Source of the DNA: Trichococcus collinsii
Lineage (GTDB): Bacteria; Bacillota; Bacilli; Lactobacillales; Aerococcaceae
DNA: 64,000 nucleotides
NCBI RefSeq assembly: GCF_900107505.1
Contig: NZ_FNQH01000004.1
Span: forward strand, 229,037 to 293,036
Direction of reading: 5' to 3'
A program made the position numbers and the translations under genes. Below are positions 53,791 to 63,469 of the stretch, in pieces. The notes under the pieces were generated by a model. That model did not search any database and was not told the DNA's origin. It worked only from the letters and a program-made list of their open reading frames with translations. Numbering within the stretch: position 1 is the first letter of the stretch; each line of letters begins with the position of its first letter.

Positions 53791-55374
53791 TTATAGGTTC
53801 CCGGACCGGAAAATGGAAATCAGCAACCAGATGCTGAACAAGCCGGCAATCACAAAACCCGCTTGCCCCAAGAATTGTCCTCCCGGCGTACCGGACATAA
53901 TAGCGGATGACAGCAACAACCCGGCAACAATCAAGGAGATGACGACGCGGTTGGACATTTTTTTGACGTCCTTCCACTTATCATCCAGCTGATCGACATC
54001 AATCCGCAACATGGTCCTGCCGCTTGCCGTTTGCTTCAGCAGAGACAAAAGACTGCTAGGGATCTCGCTGCTGTCCTTGATGAATGCATAGCCCCGCAAA
54101 GCCAACTTTTCCGCAGAAAATTTCTGCATCAGCGTCGTAAGCGTAAAACTTTCCTTCAGATAGTCCTTCGCGATCGAAATCAGGTTCAATTCAGGAGAAA
54201 TTTCCAGAAAAACGCCTTCGAGTATCGACAAAGACTTCGCGAGGATCGTCAGGTCGCTCGGAATGGCGATGTTATGCCGTTTGAACATTCTGATGAAATC
54301 GGTGATGAACGTCCCAAGGTTCACGTTCAGCATATTGTTCGAAAGATACATATCGAACAGCATCTCAACGTCGGCATAGAGATTGCGTTTATCGACCCGT
54401 CCTTTCGGCGTCCCCAATTCCAGACAGACTTTTACCATGCGATCCAGATCTTTAGAGGCCAATCCCTGGAGAATATCGTTCAGCGATTTTTTCGTGGTCT
54501 CCGACAGGTCCCCCATGATGCCGAAATCGATGAAATAGATTTTGCCTTCTTTGATGATCAAGTTTCCGGGATGGGGATCCCCGTGGAAAAAGCCGTCGTG
54601 GAATACTTGTTTTAGATAAGCCAGCATCAATTTGCGACTGATGTCATCCGAATCATAGCCAAGCAAGTCCAACTGTTCGCGGTTGGTGATTTTGGTCCCT
54701 TCGATATACTCTTCCACCAATACCCTGCGTGTCGTAAGCCCGGAATAGATTTTCGGGACGCCGATGCAGGCTATGCTGGCATTGAGGTCCCGGAAACGTT
54801 GCAAGAGCTGTGCTTCGTTGCGGAAATCCAGTTCGATCAAGGTGTTCGCCTTCACTTGCTCCAACGCTTCTTTGGGATCGACCACCTCAACCAGTTCCTT
54901 CGGGATCTTCCCGCTGAGCCGTATCAGGATATCCAGATCCCGGATCAAGAGCTCGTCGATGATCGGACGTTGCACTTTCACGACCACTTCCTCCCCTGTG
55001 CGGAGAACCGCCCGATGGACCTGTGCAATCGAGGCGCTGGCGAGCGGTTTTTCATCGATGGATAGGAAGGCTTCGCCCAATGAAAGTTTGGTTTCTTCTA
55101 TAAAGATGCGTTCGACTTCCGCAAACGGAAATTCTGGCGCTTTGTCCTGCAGATGCGCCAACTCTTCAACGAAGGCCTGCGGGAGAATATCAATGCGCGT
55201 GGAAAGGATCTGGCCGATTTTGATGAAGCTTGGCCCGAGTTTCTCGAAAGCAAGACGAAGGTTCTCCGGATCTTGATCTTTTCGGCTCGGCTTCACCTGG
55301 TTGTGGTAAAGGAATTGAAGCCCGTAGGAAGACAGGATCCGGACTATTTCATGCAACCGTTCGTCTCTTGCCAT
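53791..55374 (-). CDS. ABC1/UbiB (AarF) family atypical kinase
   Basis: 527 residues. KIGQ at 52-55 is the KxGQ motif of the family; ASIAQVHRA, the catalytic HGDPHPGN and the metal-binding FIDFGIMG follow. Two C-terminal helices (about 470-520) anchor it in the membrane. Family members are ATPases or kinases supporting isoprenoid quinone or lipid metabolism; in Firmicutes without ubiquinone the target is unknown. A phasin-like coiled-coil gene lies immediately upstream in the same operon, a recurrent pairing. Confidence 0.92.
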   Translation of the reverse strand: MARDERLHEIVRILSSYGLQFLYHNQVKPSRKDQDPENLRLAFEKLGPSFIKIGQILSTRIDILPQAFVEELAHLQDKAPEFPFAEVERIFIEETKLSLGEAFLSIDEKPLASASIAQVHRAVLRTGEEVVVKVQRPIIDELLIRDLDILIRLSGKIPKELVEVVDPKEALEQVKANTLIELDFRNEAQLLQRFRDLNASIACIGVPKIYSGLTTRRVLVEEYIEGTKITNREQLDLLGYDSDDISRKLMLAYLKQVFHDGFFHGDPHPGNLIIKEGKIYFIDFGIMGDLSETTKKSLNDILQGLASKDLDRMVKVCLELGTPKGRVDKRNLYADVEMLFDMYLSNNMLNVNLGTFITDFIRMFKRHNIAIPSDLTILAKSLSILEGVFLEISPELNLISIAKDYLKESFTLTTLMQKFSAEKLALRGYAFIKDSSEIPSSLLSLLKQTASGRTMLRIDVDQLDDKWKDVKKMSNRVVISLIVAGLLLSSAIMSGTPGGQFLGQAGFVIAGLFSIWLLISIFRSGNL

Positions 55375-55404
55375 CCTGATTCCTCCTTCATCTTTTGCGA
55401 TCGC

Positions 55405-55686
55405 TTATTTGCTCAACAATTGATCTAGTTTAGCGTTGATGGCATCCATCTTGGCTTCCAGCGCCTCCACGTCCTCTTTTTTTGCGAACGGCAGATTATC
55501 AAGCTCCGCTTTCGTTGCTGGTACGATGGTAGAAGCTTTCCGGGTCAACTCCGTCTGCAGTTCTTTTCCTTCTTGGACCGTAACGCGTCCTTTTTCGACC
55601 ATCTCATTAATCAACTTTTCAGCCTTCTCGATCGAAGTGGAAGTTATGCCGACACCTGCTAAGAAAATCTTCTTTAATTCATCCAT
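55405..55686 (-). CDS. Phasin-like coiled-coil protein
   Basis: 93 residues, all helical, Lys/Glu-rich with Ala and Leu heptads (KAEKLINEMVEKGRV and DVEALEAKMDAINAKLDQL). GGAGAG precedes the ATG at 55686; the frame is open to 55725. It resembles small proteins labelled phasin family or poly-granule associated that flank UbiB-like kinases. There is no sign of polyhydroxyalkanoate genes here. Confidence 0.75.
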   Translation of the reverse strand: MDELKKIFLAGVGITSTSIEKAEKLINEMVEKGRVTVQEGKELQTELTRKASTIVPATKAELDNLPFAKKEDVEALEAKMDAINAKLDQLLSK

Positions 55687-55731
55687 TTTAATCTCTCCTT
55701 TGATTGTTGAAATGGGAAAATTCAAAAAATC

Positions 55732-56013
55732 TTAGTGCTCGTGGAAATGTTCATGCTCTGAGTGGCTGTGTTCTTCTTCTTTGTTGCGGCGGATGCTGAA
55801 TTGTTCAGGCACCGGATCGTAGCCGCCTTTGACAAAAGGATGACATCTGAGAATGCGTGAGATGCCCATTATGCTGCCCTTGATTGCACCATGCTTTTGG
55901 ATGGCTTGGACCGAATAGTTCGAGCAGGTCGGATAGTATCGGCAACTCGGCGGGAATAGTGGAGATATCACTTTCTGGTAACCACGTATCAAACCTATAA
56001 AAATTTTCTTCAT
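55732..56013 (-). CDS. yidD: Membrane protein insertion efficiency factor YidD
   Basis: 93 residues. The Cys motif [11 protein letters not shown] and [12 protein letters not shown] are the YidD signature. After the domain comes a His/Glu-rich tail ([15 protein letters not shown]) that could bind metal; such a tail is not part of the core family. YidD is an amphipathic inner-face membrane protein that helps YidC-dependent insertion. Confidence 0.95.
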   Translation of the reverse strand: MKKIFIGLIRGYQKVISPLFPPSCRYYPTCSNYSVQAIQKHGAIKGSIMGISRILRCHPFVKGGYDPVPEQFSIRRNKEEEHSHSEHEHFHEH

Positions 56014-56190
56014 GGCGGCTTCCTTTCTGGCTCTATACTGCTATTTTACCCTTTTTCTCTGTAAAATAAAATAATTGCGTATCATAATAAATGGACTTCT
56101 GCTGCCGCTATTTTTTTTCGGAACAATTTGGTAGAATACCTATATATCGGTGCTTGCCGAAATGCATATATAAAAAGAGGTTGAGCCTTC

Positions 56191-56778
56191 ATGAATACAC
56201 AAAAAAATAAAACGTACCGCATCGCCATTCTGGGCATTCTGTCTGCGTTCATCATTATCCAGACATTCGTTCCCTTCCTGGGCAACATTCCCATTCCGCC
56301 ATTGAATCCGACCATTATCCATATCACGGTCATCGTGGCCGCTTTCGTTCTGAGCACGAAGGATGGCATGCTGATCGGGCTTGTCTGGGGTTTGGCGCGC
56401 ATGGTCAAAGCCTATACGCTGCCGGCTTCACCGTTAGATCTGTTGCTCTGGACCAACCCAATCATCGCAGTCGTTCCGCGTGTGATGGTTGGGCTTGTGG
56501 CCGGACTTGTTTTCCATGCTTTCCTGAAACGCAAACAGGAAAAACGCGGGATGGTAATCGCGGCTGTTTTGGGATCCTTGACTAATACGCTGCTTGTACT
56601 AGGATTCATCGCCCTTTTCTATGGCAATGAATACGCCACAGCCCTGAATGTGGATCCATCCAACCTGTTGAAAGTGCTGGCTGGCATCGTTGCAACCAAC
56701 GGAATCGGCGAAGCCGTCGCAGCCGGCTTAATCGCCCCATTCATTGCGACTGCCCTGATGAAGGTCCGCAGAAAATGA
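56191..56778 (+). CDS. ECF transporter S component (PanT-like)
   Basis: 195 residues with about six helices. GNIPIPPLNPTIIHITVIVA near 31-50 and ASPLDLLLWTNPIIAVVPR near 93-111 are typical of S components that share a general ECF module (group II). The pattern recalls the predicted pantothenate S component of lactic bacteria, but I am not certain of the substrate. AAAGAGG precedes the ATG. The ECF T/A genes of the thiamine importer at 28 kb are probably dedicated, so the shared module lies elsewhere. Confidence 0.8.
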   Translation: MNTQKNKTYRIAILGILSAFIIIQTFVPFLGNIPIPPLNPTIIHITVIVAAFVLSTKDGMLIGLVWGLARMVKAYTLPASPLDLLLWTNPIIAVVPRVMVGLVAGLVFHAFLKRKQEKRGMVIAAVLGSLTNTLLVLGFIALFYGNEYATALNVDPSNLLKVLAGIVATNGIGEAVAAGLIAPFIATALMKVRRK

Positions 56779-56787
56779 GCGTAAAAA

Positions 56788-56821
56788 AAACGATGAGCCT
56801 CTGTGGCTCATCGTTTTTTTT
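56788..56821. terminator. Bidirectional terminator between S component and TVP38 genes
   Basis: CGATGAGCC (56791-56799) and GGCTCATCG (56805-56813), with A and T tracts on either side. Confidence 0.9.
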
Positions 56822-56828
56822 TTGGATT

Positions 56829-57491
56829 TCACTGCAATACCGGTTGGATAGCAAGCCACCCTTTGATGAGGGTCGGCATATTCAGGAATACCCATGTCAC
56901 AATTGATGCCCCGCCGATGCCATAGAAATACAGCGTAATCGGCTTGAACAAGAGGAATATGACCAGGAAACGCTTCATTGACATTTTCGTCAGACCGGCA
57001 ACCATGCAGAGGAAATCATCCGGGAAGCCGGGTAGCGCAAAAGCTGAGGCCATCAACCATTCGAAACGATTCCCTTTTATCAACCAACCATAATATTTTC
57101 TGTAGGTTTCTTCCGAAACAAAGGCTCTTACGAATGTTTTCCCATATTTGCGGGCCAAGATGAAATTAATGATTGAACCGATCAACACGCCGATGAAGCT
57201 GTATATGAAGCCCCACAACGGACCGAACACCAGAGGAGCCACTACGACCGTTACTCCGCCCGGAATGATTGGATAGACGACCTGGACAATTTGAATCAAC
57301 AAGAAAATGACGGGCGCATATATCCCCATTCCATGCAACAATGCTTTCAAACTGCCCTCAGCTTCGAAAAAGCCTGTCCGATAGATCCAAATGCCTAAGA
57401 TAAGTGTCGCGACTGTTCCCACTACTGTCGAAATCTGAACGATCTTACGGTTCAATGCAATCCCTTGATGGGTGGTGTTTTCCAATTCCAC
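56829..57491 (-). CDS. TVP38/TMEM64 (DedA-like) family membrane protein
   Basis: 220 residues with five to six helices. The central YPIIPGGVTVVVAPLVFGPLWG and the later FLLPGFPDD-like segment (FALPGFPDDFLCMVAGL) are the SNARE-associated/TVP38 signature. Family members act in lipid scrambling or membrane homeostasis. The start is GTG 57491, six bases after AGAGGTG; the frame is open to a GTG at 57509. Confidence 0.85.
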   Translation of the reverse strand: MELENTTHQGIALNRKIVQISTVVGTVATLILGIWIYRTGFFEAEGSLKALLHGMGIYAPVIFLLIQIVQVVYPIIPGGVTVVVAPLVFGPLWGFIYSFIGVLIGSIINFILARKYGKTFVRAFVSEETYRKYYGWLIKGNRFEWLMASAFALPGFPDDFLCMVAGLTKMSMKRFLVIFLLFKPITLYFYGIGGASIVTWVFLNMPTLIKGWLAIQPVLQ

Positions 57492-57839
57492 TTTTTCACC
57501 TCTTATCACTTTTTGGTGCTGTCTTATTTCTGATTATACCTTACAAAAATTAATTTCCTGTGAATTTACCTTATCAATTCAGTGAATCGAATCAATTGAC
57601 GACGCTTCCTTTTCTGTGTCCTCAGTATAACGCATTCGCCCTGTGCATGCCTCTGACTAAAGTCGGATTTTCTTCCCCGATTATAAACACTTCCCTGCGT
57701 TTTGTCCATAAAAAGAAAGTTAAGATTTTTTCAGGAGAAAAAGTAAAGCTGTCTTGCGCGGATAGGCGGTTCGGGCTGGAAAAATATCAGCAGCTATGAT
57801 ACTTTCAATGTATAGAAACTTTAATAAGATAGGTGATTT
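57492..57839. other. Divergent intergenic region without recognised features
   Basis: AT-rich. It must contain promoters for the TVP38 and MFS genes; TATGAT near 57794 is a possible -10 for the latter. I see no gene, repeat or RNA motif. Confidence 0.4.
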
Positions 57840-59060
57840 ATGGCAACAACATTCTCAAAGAACATCCGATCGACTTTGGCCAGTTCTTTCATAAACAGTT
57901 TGATCTATTCCTGCACGATCCCTTTTCTGGTCATCTATCTCGCCGGCATCTTCAATCCGCAACTGACCGGCTTGCTCGTTATGACAAATGTGGTCGTCTG
58001 CTTTTTGGCAGGCATCATCGGTGGTTACCTTGCCGATAATTTTCAAAGAAAGAAAATTCTGTATCTTTTCCAAACCTTGTATGGCGGATCGTTGCTTTTG
58101 ATTGCCCTTAGATTTTTAGGCTTGCTTTCGGCAGATGGCTGGTTGATTCTCGGTTACCTCGTCTGCGGTATTTCCTTCAATCTTTATTCGCCTGCGTACG
58201 ATGCTGTATTGATGGATTGTACCACCATCGAAAATCGCAAGCAGGCCTACCAATGGCAATATTGGACCTTCAACTTGTCCATGGCGCTGGGATTTTCACT
58301 CGGCGGATTCTTGTTCCGGCACTTCCTGTTCCAACTGTTCCTAGTAGCTGGGATAGCCCAACTGGCGATGGCCCTGTTGTTTCGGAGCCAGTTGGACTAC
58401 ACGAATGCCACCGCGCAGAAACAGCATAACAACAGGCTGAAGGACCTATTTTCGAACTACAGCATCGCCGCGAAGGACACCCGTTGGCTCTTCTTGATCC
58501 TGGGCATGGCGCTGTTCAACACGGCCGAGTTTTCGCTGAAGACCTATACCGCCGTCCGGCTTTCGAAAGAGTTCGCAACGCTGACTCTCTTCGCGGTTCC
58601 GATCGACGGCGTCAGGATGCTCAGCCTGCTGCAGGTCCTCAATACACTCCTTGTCGTCGGATTCACCTTCCTCGTCTCGCGCTTCACCGAAAAGCGATCC
58701 GAAAAGGCGACCATCCTCTACGGTCTTTTGATCTATATCGTCAGCTATGGATTGATTGCCGTCATGAACAATATCTATATCCTGATTCCGCTGATGGTTT
58801 TGGCTACGATCGGCGAGTTGGCTTCCTCCCCGAACATCAACGCCCGCAAAGTTGATCTTGTTCCTGAAGATAAGCAAGCTTCCTATCTGGCTTTCAGCTC
58901 CCTTTCTTACCAGGGTGCTGACCTGTTGGCCGCCTTTGCATTGACGCTCAGCGGGTATATCTCGGCCGGTTTCATCGCTGGCTATATCATTATTTTAGGC
59001 TTGGTAGGCACCTCTCTCACCGTCAACAGTTTGTACGGGCACAAAAACAAAGGCAGATGA
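57840..59060 (+). CDS. Major facilitator superfamily transporter
   Basis: 406 residues with 12 predicted helices in two halves. The loop between helices 2 and 3 has GGYLADNFQRKKIL, matching the MFS motif GxLaDrxGRkxxl. The type is that of drug or solute efflux permeases; no substrate motif is seen. ATAGGTG precedes the ATG. It is followed after 70 bases by the AGCS symporter gene, but that gene has its own strong ribosome site and the two need not be linked. Confidence 0.88.
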   Translation: MATTFSKNIRSTLASSFINSLIYSCTIPFLVIYLAGIFNPQLTGLLVMTNVVVCFLAGIIGGYLADNFQRKKILYLFQTLYGGSLLLIALRFLGLLSADGWLILGYLVCGISFNLYSPAYDAVLMDCTTIENRKQAYQWQYWTFNLSMALGFSLGGFLFRHFLFQLFLVAGIAQLAMALLFRSQLDYTNATAQKQHNNRLKDLFSNYSIAAKDTRWLFLILGMALFNTAEFSLKTYTAVRLSKEFATLTLFAVPIDGVRMLSLLQVLNTLLVVGFTFLVSRFTEKRSEKATILYGLLIYIVSYGLIAVMNNIYILIPLMVLATIGELASSPNINARKVDLVPEDKQASYLAFSSLSYQGADLLAAFALTLSGYISAGFIAGYIIILGLVGTSLTVNSLYGHKNKGR

Positions 59061-59130
59061 GCAATCTCCCCCCCTTACGCTGAAGTGACTTGTTGTTCCT
59101 GCTGGTACTCCGACAAAGGAGGAAATCATA

Positions 59131-60537
59131 ATGGAAATCGTAAAATGGCTCAACGATACGATCATCTGGGGGATCCCCATGTTGGTCCTGATGCTGGGGA
59201 CAGGGGTATATCTGACATTCAAAACCAAAGCTGTCATTTTCACCCGCTTCGGAACAGTGATGGCCAACACGCTGAAGACTGTTTTCCGGAAGCCGAAGGA
59301 AATCGAAGCCGGCACGATCACCCCTTTCCAGGCAGTCTGCACGGCTCTGGCCGGAACGGTCGGGACCGGCAATATCGTCGGTGTGGCTGTCGCCATCAGT
59401 GTCGGTGGCCCAGGTGCCATCTTTTGGATGTGGACTTCCGCTGTCCTCGGTATGGTCACTAAATATGCGGAAACCACTCTTGCGCTCGCCTACCGCGAAA
59501 AGAATGCAAAGGGCGAATATGTGGGCGGCCCCATGTATTACATCAGCAAAGGCTTAGGCTTTCCCAAGCTGGCCTATCTTTTCTGCCTGTTGACGGCCTT
59601 TTCCTCGATCGGTGGCGGCAACATCGTCCAGGCGAATGCCGTAGCCGGCAGTTTGAAGGATGCCGTTTCCATACCTGCCTTGGCAAGTGGTCTGCTCTTG
59701 GCTCTCTTTGTGGCGTTGGTTGTGGTGGGTGGCATCAAGCGAATCGCACGCGTAGCGGAAAAATTGGTTCCCATCATGGCGCTTATCTATACAGGCGCAG
59801 CCATTTTCATCCTGATTGTGCAGCGCAGCCAGATTCCCTCTGCTCTCGCCACCATTTTCACGGACGCCTTCACCGGCACTGCTGCTATCGGCGGTTTTAC
59901 GGGAGCCTCGCTGATGTATGCCGCCCGAATCGGTGTCGCACGAGGAGTGTTCACGAATGAAGCGGGCCTCGGCAGCGCTCCGATTGCCCATTCCACTGCC
60001 AACACCGACCATCCGGCACGCCAAGGCTGTTGGGGGGCTTTCGAAGTCTTCTTCGATACGATCATCATGTGCACCATCACCGCTTTAGTGATCATCATCA
60101 GCGGAACCTGGAAGGACGCCTCGATCGATGGCGTAGAAATGTCCAATCGGGCATTCAGCGCTATCATTCCGGGCGGGGAATACATCGTTTCCATCGGTAT
60201 TGTCCTGTTCGCCTTCGCGACCATTATCGCCTGGTACTATTATTCCGAAAAAGCGATCGAATACATCGCCGGTGAAAAAGCCATCCTTGTCTATCGGTTC
60301 TTTTACATCGGTTCACTCGTCTACGGAGCAGTCGCTACACTGGATGTCGTCTGGGAGATTTCCGATCTGTTCAACGGGCTGATGGCCATCCCGAACCTGA
60401 TTGCTTTGATCGGACTGGTCGGACCCATCGTGGCATTGACGAATGATTTCTTCGCTGATCCGGAAACTATTCGACCGAAGGAACAATCCTATGCCTCCCT
60501 TATCCAAACAAAAAGATATTTCAAGCGCTTCCATTGA
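59131..60537 (+). CDS. AGCS family sodium:alanine/glycine symporter
   Basis: 468 residues with ten to eleven helices. The signature GGPMYYISKGLG, the N-terminal ALAGTVGTGNIVGVAVAISV and ARGVFTNEAGLGSAPIAHS are hallmarks of AlsT/DagA transporters that import alanine or glycine with Na+. AAAGGAGG precedes the ATG. The stop lies 41 bases before the PTS IIB gene. Confidence 0.95.
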   Translation: MEIVKWLNDTIIWGIPMLVLMLGTGVYLTFKTKAVIFTRFGTVMANTLKTVFRKPKEIEAGTITPFQAVCTALAGTVGTGNIVGVAVAISVGGPGAIFWMWTSAVLGMVTKYAETTLALAYREKNAKGEYVGGPMYYISKGLGFPKLAYLFCLLTAFSSIGGGNIVQANAVAGSLKDAVSIPALASGLLLALFVALVVVGGIKRIARVAEKLVPIMALIYTGAAIFILIVQRSQIPSALATIFTDAFTGTAAIGGFTGASLMYAARIGVARGVFTNEAGLGSAPIAHSTANTDHPARQGCWGAFEVFFDTIIMCTITALVIIISGTWKDASIDGVEMSNRAFSAIIPGGEYIVSIGIVLFAFATIIAWYYYSEKAIEYIAGEKAILVYRFFYIGSLVYGAVATLDVVWEISDLFNGLMAIPNLIALIGLVGPIVALTNDFFADPETIRPKEQSYASLIQTKRYFKRFH

Positions 60538-60578
60538 GTGTTATGATGAAACTATCAAAAAAAAATGGAGGAAAGCAT

Positions 60579-60986
60579 ATGATCCATATCCTGTTATGCT
60601 GTGGCGGCGGATTTTCATCCAGCACGCTGGCGGCTAAAGTAACAAAAGACATCCAGCAATACCAGTTGGAAGACAAATTTGAGATCGAATTCTCCCCGTT
60701 CATGATCGCCAAAGAAAAAATGGACCGTTTCGATATCGTCGTTTGCTGCCCGCACCTGACCTATGACGTCAAAAAGATGGTTAAAAACGCCAATCCCGAC
60801 AAACCCATCTACATCTTGCCGCCGCGCATGTATGGCCTGATCGATATCCGCGAATTGTCGATCGATGTCCTGGATGTGCTTGAAATGTACAGACAGTCAC
60901 CACTCAACCCTGTCCATTTCCCGGGTGAAGAAAACGTCATGCGCGTGACTCGATCCGTGGCCTACCGTCGCAGCAATGTTTCCTGA
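60579..60986 (+). CDS. Orphan PTS EIIB of the lactose/cellobiose type
   Basis: 135 residues. The phosphoryl-accepting Cys lies in LLCCGGGFSSSTLA at the N-terminus, as in the Lac/Cel EIIB fold, and RFDIVVCCPHL follows the second strand. Family members are about 100 residues; the C-terminal 35 (FPGEENVMRVTRSVAYRRSN) are extra. GGAGGAAAGC precedes the ATG at 60579. No EIIA or EIIC is nearby, so it may be regulatory or work with a remote transporter. Confidence 0.85.
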   Translation: MIHILLCCGGGFSSSTLAAKVTKDIQQYQLEDKFEIEFSPFMIAKEKMDRFDIVVCCPHLTYDVKKMVKNANPDKPIYILPPRMYGLIDIRELSIDVLDVLEMYRQSPLNPVHFPGEENVMRVTRSVAYRRSNVS

Positions 60987-61016
60987 AAAAATCTAAGAAT
61001 AACCGAGGTGGTAGCA

Positions 61017-61535
61017 ATGAGCAATTACGATTTCATCAAAAAAATTGGGAAAACCGGGCGCTGGCACTCGATTGCAACACTGCTCCTTTCGAGTCCAAAA
61101 AATTGAATCCGCAACTGTGGTGGAAGGGAATTTATCTGTAGGTTACGGGAAGGATATTTCTCAGAATTCGGGAGAAGTCTTTTCTCTAAAATTTTACCCC
61201 AAGGAAGTCGAAAAAGGATGTAGCCTTCCTCCCGAACAGGTAAGAATCAGTCAAACACATGGTACCAATGATTGTTCCACAGCACCCCGGATGAAGTGGT
61301 GTATTTTCCGTACGCGCAGCATTATTGGTCGGACAGCCCTGGATACTCCAGTAAACCCAAAAGTGAAGCTGATATGGTCGAACAAGTGAAGCAGCTGGAT
61401 TTAGAAAATATGCCTGACTATTCAGCCACCCCGGTCAGGAAAATGATCAAAATAGGTATGCTTTTTAATTCCTTGCCTATTTTGGTGCTGTCGCTTCTGT
61501 CACTCTTCGCCAAGAGGAATAAGCCTAAAAATTGA
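61017..61535 (+). pseudogene. Broken gene, family not recognised
   Basis: GAGGTGG before the ATG at 61017 starts a protein MSNYDFIKKIGKTGRWHSIA that stops after 29 codons. Coding-like stretches continue in other frames (for example LNPQLWWKGIYL) and finish in VRKMIKIGMLFNSLPILVLS, a membrane tail ending KRNKPKN at 61535. A proper start and tail with several frameshifts between suggest a recently decayed membrane-associated protein behind the PTS IIB gene. I cannot name it. Confidence 0.5.
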
Positions 61536-61586
61536 ACAGCTCCCACCTATGCATCCGCGCCCAGGTGGGAGCTGTTCAATTTTGAT
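61530..61586 (+). terminator. Terminator with a perfect 19-bp stem
   Basis: The 19 bases 61530-61548 are fully complementary to 61563-61581, then TTTTG. The stop codon of the broken gene lies inside the first arm. Confidence 0.85.
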
Positions 61587-61666
61587 CATCAAAAAGCCAT
61601 TTCACTGCAATGGCTTTGCACGCTCTTTTTCAAAAAACATAAGATCCCTTCTGGGTAAAAATCTCC

Positions 61667-61711
61667 AAAAAAAAAGAAGACATATCAAGCATCCCGAAAG
61701 ACTTGATATAT
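61667..61711 (-). terminator. Terminator of tRNA-Thr
   Basis: ATATCAAG and CTTGATAT around a 12-base loop, then CTTCTTTTTTTTT on the minus strand. Confidence 0.85.
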
Positions 61712-61729
61712 CTACAAAAAAAACGATTA

Positions 61730-61802
61730 TGCCGGCTGCAGGATTTGAACCTGTGACCTCCGCGTTACGAGTGCGATGCTCTACCAACTGAGCTAAGCCG
61801 GC
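61730..61802 (-). tRNA. tRNA-Thr (anticodon CGU)
   Basis: Acceptor GCCGGCT/AGCCGGC, D arm TAGCTCAGTTGGTAGAGCA, anticodon loop CTCGTAA (CGT) and T arm CACAGGTTCAAATCCTG. No CCA encoded. Confidence 0.95.
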
Positions 61803-61844
61803 CTTGCGATGGGGTCACTCAACAAGTGAACCACAACACAACAA

Positions 61845-61873
61845 ATTATAAATAAATTTTGTCGATTTGTAAA
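61845..61873 (-). promoter_or_regulatory. Promoter of tRNA-Thr
   Basis: TTTACA (61868-61873), 17-base spacer, TATAAT (61845-61850) on the minus strand, about 43 bases before the tRNA. Confidence 0.8.
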
Positions 61874-61971
61874 GAGGACAATTTCTTCAAAATGAAATTG
61901 TCCGTTCGGCATACCTATAGAAATCCCTTTGCAGAGGTCAGCACGACAACAACAGCTTCCATCAAAAATTT

Positions 61972-62916
61972 TTAATCTTTAGCAGCCTTATTCCTTAACT
62001 CATGGATACGCTGGAGATCATATGGCGTTTCTTGATAAACAAAGTAATTCAGCCAATTCACAAAAAGGATATTGGCATGACCGCGCCAACGTACCACCGG
62101 GCGCTTACCCGGATCGTCATTAGGGTAATAGTTGATTGGGATATTGATGGGCCGATCCAAAGCAACGTCACGCTTGTATTCTTTATCGAGCGTGTCAAAA
62201 TCATACTCAGCATGACCCGTCACAAAAACGAAACGGTTATCCCTGCTGCGGACAATGCTGACCCCTGCCTCTTCGGATGTCGCCAGGATTTCAAGCTCAC
62301 TGCAGGCTTCTATATCCTCTTTACGCACATCCGTGTGGCGGGAATGTGGCATATAAAACTCATCATCAAACCCACGAAGCAGCATTGTTCTGCTGTCTGT
62401 GATCGTGTGCTTGAACACACCAAACAGTTTTTCCTTCAGAGGGTACTTTCCGATATTGTAGTGATGATAAAGACCTGCTTGGGCGCCCCAACAGATATGC
62501 ATCGTTGAGAAAACATGGCTGGCGGACCATTCCATGATGGACACCAGTTCCGGCCAGTACTCCACCTCTTCAAAGGCAAGATTTTCCACAGGTGCACCCG
62601 TAATGATCATGCCATCAAAGTATTGATCCTTGATATCCGAAAAAGTCTTGTAGAAATAGTCCAAGTATTCTTCCGAAACATGCTTGGAATCATAGCTTTC
62701 CATCCTCAATAAGGTCACTTCCACCTGCAAGGAGGTATTCGAAAGCAAACGGATGAACTGCGTTTCCGTGGCTTGTTTTGTAGGCATCAAATTCACAATA
62801 ATGATTTTTAACGGACGGATATCCTGCGTGACGGCCCTAAGCTCGTCCATGACAAAGATATTCTCTTTGGCCAACTCTTTGATGGCGGGCAAATCCTTCG
62901 ATACTTTGATCGGCAT
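61972..62916 (-). CDS. metA: MetA, homoserine O-acetyltransferase type
   Basis: 314 residues from ATG 62916 (AAAGGAGTGG upstream; the frame is open to 62967, inside the T-box terminator). Class I glutamine-amidotransferase-like fold with the nucleophile Cys in [16 protein letters not shown] and His/Glu in [15 protein letters not shown]. Residue 111, which separates acetyl- from succinyl-CoA use in this family, is Glu (TGAPVE), pointing to acetyl-CoA. It activates homoserine for methionine synthesis. Under the Met T-box it should be induced when tRNA-Met is uncharged. Confidence 0.93.
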   Translation of the reverse strand: MPIKVSKDLPAIKELAKENIFVMDELRAVTQDIRPLKIIIVNLMPTKQATETQFIRLLSNTSLQVEVTLLRMESYDSKHVSEEYLDYFYKTFSDIKDQYFDGMIITGAPVENLAFEEVEYWPELVSIMEWSASHVFSTMHICWGAQAGLYHHYNIGKYPLKEKLFGVFKHTITDSRTMLLRGFDDEFYMPHSRHTDVRKEDIEACSELEILATSEEAGVSIVRSRDNRFVFVTGHAEYDFDTLDKEYKRDVALDRPINIPINYYPNDDPGKRPVVRWRGHANILFVNWLNYFVYQETPYDLQRIHELRNKAAKD

Positions 62917-62966
62917 ATTTTCCACTCCTTTTTGATTAACCGGTTCATTCAACAGCTCACCATGCA

Positions 62967-63280
62967 CAAAAAAGCTCTCCTCACCATAGTCTTGCGACCA
63001 TGGGACGAAAGCTTCGCGTTACCACCCATTTTTATAAGGACTTCACAATCCTTACCTCAAAAAGTACATAAAGTGATTGCGTGATCGCATATCCCTTTTA
63101 TACTCTGCAGAATATCGCCTGCGTACGTAATCGAGCTGATTATTCACCCGATTAAAGGCTCCAAGACCATGTTCACTCTGTTCCGATACACCCCCTTTCA
63201 CCAAATCAGGAGCTCTCTTTATGTACTTCCCAAAGTTACTCTTCTTATCGCTGCCCATTCTATTATCAGATAAGACTTGC
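62967..63280 (-). ncRNA. T-box leader, methionine-specific
   Basis: The minus strand shows Stem I elements (AAGAGTAA, AGCTCCTGATTTGG, GGTGTATCGGAACAGAG), a specifier region GTGAACATGGTCTTGG with codon ATG (Met), and the T-box AATGGGTGGTAACGCG at about 63015-63030. A terminator follows (AGCTtTC...GAGAGCT then six T, 62967-63013). The order and the antiterminator sequence are diagnostic. It precedes metA by about 50 bases. Confidence 0.93.
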
Positions 63281-63292
63281 ATTAATATAATT

Positions 63293-63321
63293 AAATTATC
63301 ATCATTTCTTAATCTTGTCAA
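63293..63321 (-). promoter_or_regulatory. Promoter of the metA T-box transcript
   Basis: TTGACA (63316-63321), 17-base spacer, TAATTT (63293-63298) on the minus strand. Confidence 0.75.
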
Positions 63322-63469
63322 TAGGTAAAACCGATCACTGCTGAACGCCACCCGAAACAGGTACACTATCTTGCGGAATTTCTCGGCGACAAAAAAATAG
63401 CGGGCCGGAACTACTTCCCCTAATTCCGACCCACTACTCTCATCTATATTAAAATAAGAGAGAACAATT

